The notes under the pieces are model-generated. The model had not been told where the DNA came from and did no database searches. It worked only from the letters and a program-made list of their open reading frames with translations. DNA of 16,730 nucleotides. Source: JBBTQZ01 sp964489135 (lineage in GTDB: Bacteria > Patescibacteriota > Minisyncoccia > Phycocordibacterales > WO2-35-19). The stretch's first letter is position 1, and each line of letters starts with the position of its first letter. Where the stretch lies: NCBI GenBank assembly GCA_964489135.1, contig CAZAXK010000011.1, forward strand, positions 1-16,730. Reading direction: 5' to 3'. Shown here one piece after another: positions 13,769-16,730 of this stretch. The translations under genes and the position numbers were made by a program.

Positions 13769-15725
13769 CCAACTCAAAATCCAACGTTTTTCGGTCCAAA
13801 TCTGCAGAGACCAGCTTCACCCTTACGGCATCGCCAAGAACAAATTTCTTCTTGGTCTTTTGGCCCACAATCGCATATTTTTCGGCATCCACCTCAAAGT
13901 AATCGCCTTTGATATCGCGAAGTCTTATCATACCCTCGGCTTTGGTATTTGGTTCTTCCACATACATACCCCACTCAGTCACTCCCGATATAACACATTC
14001 AAATTCCTGACCGACTTTTGAGAGCATAAATTCCACTTGCTTGTACTTGATACTGTCGCGCTCGGCTTCCGCTACAATAATTTCTTTATCGCTCGCTTCA
14101 TCGCAAATCTTTTGGAAGTAGGCAATCTCGTCTTTTCTGATCTGACCACCAGTCAAATGATTTTCCAATATACGATGAATGACGAGGTCCGGATATCGAC
14201 GAATAGGTGAGGTGAAGTGAGTGTAGTACTCAAAGGCCAATCCAAAATGCCCGATATTTTTGGTTGAGTAGGTGGCCTTGGCCATACTGCGGATTGTAGC
14301 TGTTTTGATAAGTGATTCCGAGGCATGACCTTGGATTTGGAGAAGAAGTTTGTTGATATCCTTCGCGCTTACTTCACCGTTCCTGATTGGCAGATCGTGC
14401 CCCAAAGCACGGATAAAAACCGCCAAGCTCTCGAGCTTTTCCATGTTCGGCAAATCGTGTACTCGATAAATCGAGGCCCCACCTTTCTTGCCCAACTTGT
14501 CGCTGATGAACTTGGCTACCTCCCGATTAGCGAGAAGCATCCACTCCTCGATCATTTTCATCGTATCGAGACGCGCCTTTTTGTATACGCGAACCGGCTT
14601 TCCCTCCGAGTCGAGCTCGAACCTCACCTCGTCGGTCTCAAACTCGATCGCACCCTCCTTCTTGTTTGCTTCGCGATAGATCTTTGACAAACGCATGAGC
14701 TCGGAGAGCTCCCTATAAAAAGCCCCTCCCCCTTGCCCCCTCCCTAGATTCAATACTTCCTGTGCCTCTTCATAACTAAATCTCTTATTCGAATTTATGA
14801 GGGTCTTCCCAAACCAGCGGTTCAAAATCTTCCCCGACTGTCGTTCGATCTCAAAGACTGCGCCGAAGGCAAAGCGGTCTTCATGCGGATTCAAACTGCA
14901 AAGTCCGTTGCTCAAAACCTCTGGCAACATTGGGATCGTTCGGTCCACGAGATAAGTCGAGAACGACCTCTTGCGCGCCTCGCGATCAAGAGCAGTGCCC
15001 GGCCTGACAAAATTCGACACGTCGGCAATATGTACACCGACTTCGATACGATCGGAATCTATTTCGCGATAGGAGAGTGCGTCATCGAAATCCTTGGCAT
15101 CAGCGGGGTCAATTGTAAACGTGGTCACACCTCTAAAATCCCTCCTATTATTGGGCCTGTTGTCCGCCTTTCCTTCCTTCCATCTTTTATCAATCTCCTC
15201 CGCCTCCTTTTCCACATCATGGGGAAAATTGTAGACTATACCCTTATCAAGAAGGATCGATTGCATCTCTGTCTCATGTTTGCCCTTCTCTCCGATTATG
15301 GAAACAATTCTACCTTGGGGGTTTAGGTTTGGGTTGGTCCAGCTCTTGAGGGCGACTAGGGCTTTTAGGCCAGCTTTCGCTTCAGGCCCAAATGTTGGCA
15401 GCTCCATATTTCGATAAAACCTCCAGTCATCTGGTATAAAAATTAGCCCAGAACCCCGCGCTTCCAATGTTCCGACAAATTGCTCCTTATTCCTTTGCAA
15501 AATCTTTACAATTCTGCCCTTTTTCCTATCTCTGTCTCGGCCAATAACCTCAACCTCTACTTCATCCTTATCCAGTGCGCAATTCAGATTTTCTTCGAAA
15601 ATTACTACTTCCTCATCCTTGTCATCCAATTTGAGAAAGCCCATGGGCTTGCCACTTATTCTCACGATTCCGGAGAGTCTTTTCTTTGGTTTTTCGATAT
15701 TGGCTTTTCTCGATATTTTTTTCAT
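13764..15725 (-). CDS. rnr: Ribonuclease R (RNB-family 3'-5' exoribonuclease)
   Basis: Processive 3'-5' exonuclease that degrades structured RNA (653 aa; RNase R is usually 700-800 aa and RNase II about 640). N-terminal cold-shock/OB domains lie at about 15-150. The RNB catalytic domain has TIDPADAKDFDDALS (204-218) with metal ligands D206, D212, D214 and D215, and HFTSPIRRYPDLVIHR (503-518) with R509/R510. A C-terminal S1 domain runs from about 572 to 650 (GQEFECVISGVTEWGMYVE). Residues about 326-334 (NLGRGQGGG) are encoded by a G-rich tract that looks like an inserted repeat. The ATG at 15725 follows the extended -10 box by 7 nt. RNase II is the alternative, but the S1 tail and IRRYPDL context with the early OB region favour RNase R. 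Confidence 0.93.
   Translation of the reverse strand: MKKISRKANIEKPKKRLSGIVRISGKPMGFLKLDDKDEEVVIFEENLNCALDKDEVEVEVIGRDRDRKKGRIVKILQRNKEQFVGTLEARGSGLIFIPDDWRFYRNMELPTFGPEAKAGLKALVALKSWTNPNLNPQGRIVSIIGEKGKHETEMQSILLDKGIVYNFPHDVEKEAEEIDKRWKEGKADNRPNNRRDFRGVTTFTIDPADAKDFDDALSYREIDSDRIEVGVHIADVSNFVRPGTALDREARKRSFSTYLVDRTIPMLPEVLSNGLCSLNPHEDRFAFGAVFEIERQSGKILNRWFGKTLINSNKRFSYEEAQEVLNLGRGQGGGAFYRELSELMRLSKIYREANKKEGAIEFETDEVRFELDSEGKPVRVYKKARLDTMKMIEEWMLLANREVAKFISDKLGKKGGASIYRVHDLPNMEKLESLAVFIRALGHDLPIRNGEVSAKDINKLLLQIQGHASESLIKTATIRSMAKATYSTKNIGHFGLAFEYYTHFTSPIRRYPDLVIHRILENHLTGGQIRKDEIAYFQKICDEASDKEIIVAEAERDSIKYKQVEFMLSKVGQEFECVISGVTEWGMYVEEPNTKAEGMIRLRDIKGDYFEVDAEKYAIVGQKTKKKFVLGDAVRVKLVSADLDRKTLDFELV
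14723..14744 (-). repeat. G-rich tract in rnr with quadruplex-forming pattern
   Basis: On the coding (minus) strand the run lengths are G3, G5, G5 and G4 with loops A, CAA and A, which satisfies the usual four-run quadruplex rule. The stretch CCCCCTTGCCCCCT (14728-14741, plus strand) matches CCCCCTAGCCCCCT (8142-8155) of the intergenic repeat beside dnaE at 13 of 14 positions. Confidence 0.7.
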
Positions 15726-15741
15726 TCACCATATACTAACA
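15726..15741 (-). promoter_or_regulatory. rnr promoter, extended -10, leaderless
   Basis: TGT then TAGTAT on the minus strand (15738-15733), 7 nt before the rnr ATG. It is the same TAGTAT box at the same distance as at thrS and dnaE. Confidence 0.5.
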
Positions 15742-15753
15742 CACCTATGAACT

Positions 15754-15783
15754 TTGTGTTATAATTTGACGATTAAATATAAT
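15754..15783 (+). promoter_or_regulatory. Promoter of the membrane protein gene
   Basis: TATAAT (15778-15783) lies 8 nt before the ATG at 15792, with a weak TTGTGT (15754-15759) 18 nt upstream of it. A second TATAAT (15760-15765) could give a longer leader. The 66-bp spacer holds divergent promoters for this gene and rnr. Confidence 0.5.
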
Positions 15784-15791
15784 CTAATAAA

Positions 15792-16457
15792 ATGTTTTCA
15801 ATAAAGGAGGCGATCTCGTTCGGTTGGCACAAAGTCAAGGACAATTTATGGAAGGTGGTGGGCATAATGGTAGTTTCGCTCATACCAAGTGTAGTGAGCC
15901 AGATTTTTGGCGCAATCATGGAGCACACCGAATCTACCATTCTTACAATCCTCTTGGCACTCTGTTGGATCGCTGTTTATGTAGTGTCGTTTATCGTCGG
16001 CATCGCCTTAATGAAGCTTATGCTTAGAATCCACGACGGTGAAATGCCGAGCCCAAAGGAGCTTTTCTCCACTTATGGAGTATTTTGGAAATATATTGGT
16101 GTAAATATTATCTACGGGCTTATTGTGATCGGAGGGTTCATCCTACTCATCGTCCCCGGTGTAATTTGGTGCATCAAGTACAGCTTCGCTCCGATTCTGG
16201 TTATCGACAAAAAAATGAGGCCCATGGAAGCTATCCGTGAGAGTGGCCGATTGACAGCGGGGTCTAAAGGCAAAGTCTTCTTATTTGGCATTGTTTCCAT
16301 GCTGGTGGTAATGCTCGGCTACATTGCTCTGTTCGTGGGCTCACTCGTTTCAATACCAGTCAGCATGCTTGCCTGGGTTCATGTCTACAGGTCCCTAGAG
16401 TCAGAGAAAGGTCTCCTCAACAACGAGAACTTGACCACAAATACAGCTAGTGTATAA
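15792..16457 (+). CDS. Polytopic membrane protein, DUF975/GPDPase-membrane-domain-like
   Basis: 221 aa with about five hydrophobic segments: about 20-42 (LWKVVGIMVVSLIPSVVSQI), 48-75, 93-117 (IGVNIIYGLIVIGGFILLIV), 118-137 (VPGVIWCIKYSFAPILVI) and 155-196 (VFLFGIVSMLVVMLGYIALF and following). The loop after the fourth segment, KKMRPMEAIRESGRLTAGSKGKVF, resembles the signature of DUF975-type and glycerophosphodiester phosphodiesterase membrane domains, where a P-G-I/V-hydrophobic turn precedes an A-[IL]-x-x-S-x-x-L-x-x-G-x-K-G motif. No catalytic domain is attached and no function is assigned with confidence. The last codons and stop coincide with the promoter of the following rRNA gene. Confidence 0.7.
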   Translation: MFSIKEAISFGWHKVKDNLWKVVGIMVVSLIPSVVSQIFGAIMEHTESTILTILLALCWIAVYVVSFIVGIALMKLMLRIHDGEMPSPKELFSTYGVFWKYIGVNIIYGLIVIGGFILLIVPGVIWCIKYSFAPILVIDKKMRPMEAIRESGRLTAGSKGKVFLFGIVSMLVVMLGYIALFVGSLVSIPVSMLAWVHVYRSLESEKGLLNNENLTTNTASV

Positions 16458-16458
16458 T
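16431..16458 (+). promoter_or_regulatory. rRNA operon promoter inside the end of the membrane protein gene
   Basis: TTGACC (16431-16436), a 16-nt spacer and TATAAT (16453-16458) is the strongest consensus match in the window. The TAA stop of the upstream gene (16455-16457) lies within the -10 box. Transcription should start near 16465, giving a leader of about 205 nt before 16S. Confidence 0.7.
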
Positions 16459-16464
16459 GTCCAA

Positions 16465-16671
16465 GCTCGTTGAAAATGAAATAAAAATCTCGGGTCATCG
16501 GATGATTCGAGAAAGATTGTAGATTTAGAGAAACCGCCCGCCATAGCGAAAGTTTTGGTCGGGCATGCAAGTTTAAATCTATTTACAAGTGATTCACCGC
16601 CTTAGGGCGGGGAGCTAGAGGATATTTTAAAATTACGTTTTGTTTCGTTGTGTCTCTGATTTATCAGAGAT
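16465..16671 (+). other. Structured leader before 16S rRNA (no gene seen)
   Basis: Four hairpins follow one another: 16489-16511 (10-bp stem with two G-U pairs, loop CGG); a nested stem at 16517-16588 (outer TTGTA/TACAA and GATTTA/TAAATC, inner GCCCG/CGGGC at 16536-16564); CCGCC/GGCGG at 16597-16610; and TCTCTGA/TCAGAGA at 16653-16670, ending next to the predicted 16S 5' end. The last is well placed to define rRNA processing. A separate small RNA in this stretch cannot be excluded. No clear boxA was recognised. Confidence 0.55.
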
Positions 16672-16730
16672 TTATTTTAGAGTTTGATCCTAGCTCAGGA
16701 TGAACGCTGGCGGCGTGGATAAGGCATGCA
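16672..16730 (+). rRNA. rrs: 16S ribosomal RNA, 5' end (partial)
   Basis: AGAGTTTGATCC begins at 16679, and GCTCAGGATGAACGCTGGCG, the conserved 5' domain of bacterial 16S, follows from 16693. By alignment to E. coli numbering (AGAGTTTG starts at position 8) the mature end is about 16672. The following GGCGTGGATAAGGCATGCA resembles CPR/Parcubacteria sequences rather than the common GTGCCTAATACATGCA form. The gene continues beyond the window. Confidence 0.95.

Noticed and set aside
14883..15326. 147-residue plus-strand ORF inside rnr
   Set aside because: Antisense shadow of the RNB domain; no recognisable protein family.
16457..16671. A tRNA gene in the spacer before 16S
   Set aside because: The hairpins do not form a cloverleaf, and there is no TTCGA-type T-arm with CCA-side acceptor pairing; the stretch is better read as an rRNA leader.

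Overview
The window looks like part of the chromosome of a Candidate Phyla Radiation bacterium (Patescibacteria), most likely of the Parcubacteria group. Evidence: the first bases of a 16S rRNA at the right edge carry a CPR-like 5' end; the genes are compact housekeeping genes with short spacers; threonyl-tRNA synthetase lacks its TGS domain; NusB is fused to a Nudix-like domain; SMC is about 740 residues with no recognisable hinge; and the usual rpmF-to-smc cluster has lost its fatty-acid genes. TGA is used as a stop (dnaE, the 57-residue ORF), so the standard bacterial code applies. This placement rests on reading the sequence, not on a database search.

Layout. (1) 1-206, minus: start of a class II aminoacyl-tRNA synthetase-like gene, probably pheS, cut by the edge. 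(2) 254-2308, plus: gyrB with a terminator. (3) 2416-4164, minus: thrS. (4) 4277-4843, plus: a PaaX/Cas2-like repressor gene between two direct copies of a palindromic 34-bp sequence, one of them over its own promoter. (5) 4907-8083, minus: dnaE. (6) 8084-8271: repeat-rich divergent spacer. (7) 8272-13337, plus: rnhB, rpmF, nusB-Nudix, rnc, smc and a 57-residue membrane ORF, ending in a strong hairpin. (8) 13426-15725, minus: rnr followed by a 104-residue coiled-coil protein. (9) 15792-16457, plus: a polytopic membrane protein. (10) 16431 onwards: a strong rRNA promoter inside the end of that gene, a structured leader and the 16S start.

The genes cover replication and topology (GyrB, DnaE, RNase HII, SMC), RNA processing and turnover (RNase III, RNase R, NusB) and translation (L32, ThrRS, the synthetase at the left edge, 16S rRNA). 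A striking regulatory pattern is that most promoters place the start codon 6-12 nt after the -10 box with no Shine-Dalgarno sequence, so leaderless or near-leaderless mRNA seems to be the rule here.

The most interesting signals are the PaaX/Cas2-like gene between its palindromes, an in-frame palindrome inside rnhB, a G-rich repeat with quadruplex potential inside rnr that matches an intergenic repeat beside dnaE, the hinge-less SMC, the degenerate Nudix half of NusB, and an rRNA promoter whose -10 box contains the stop codon of the gene before it.
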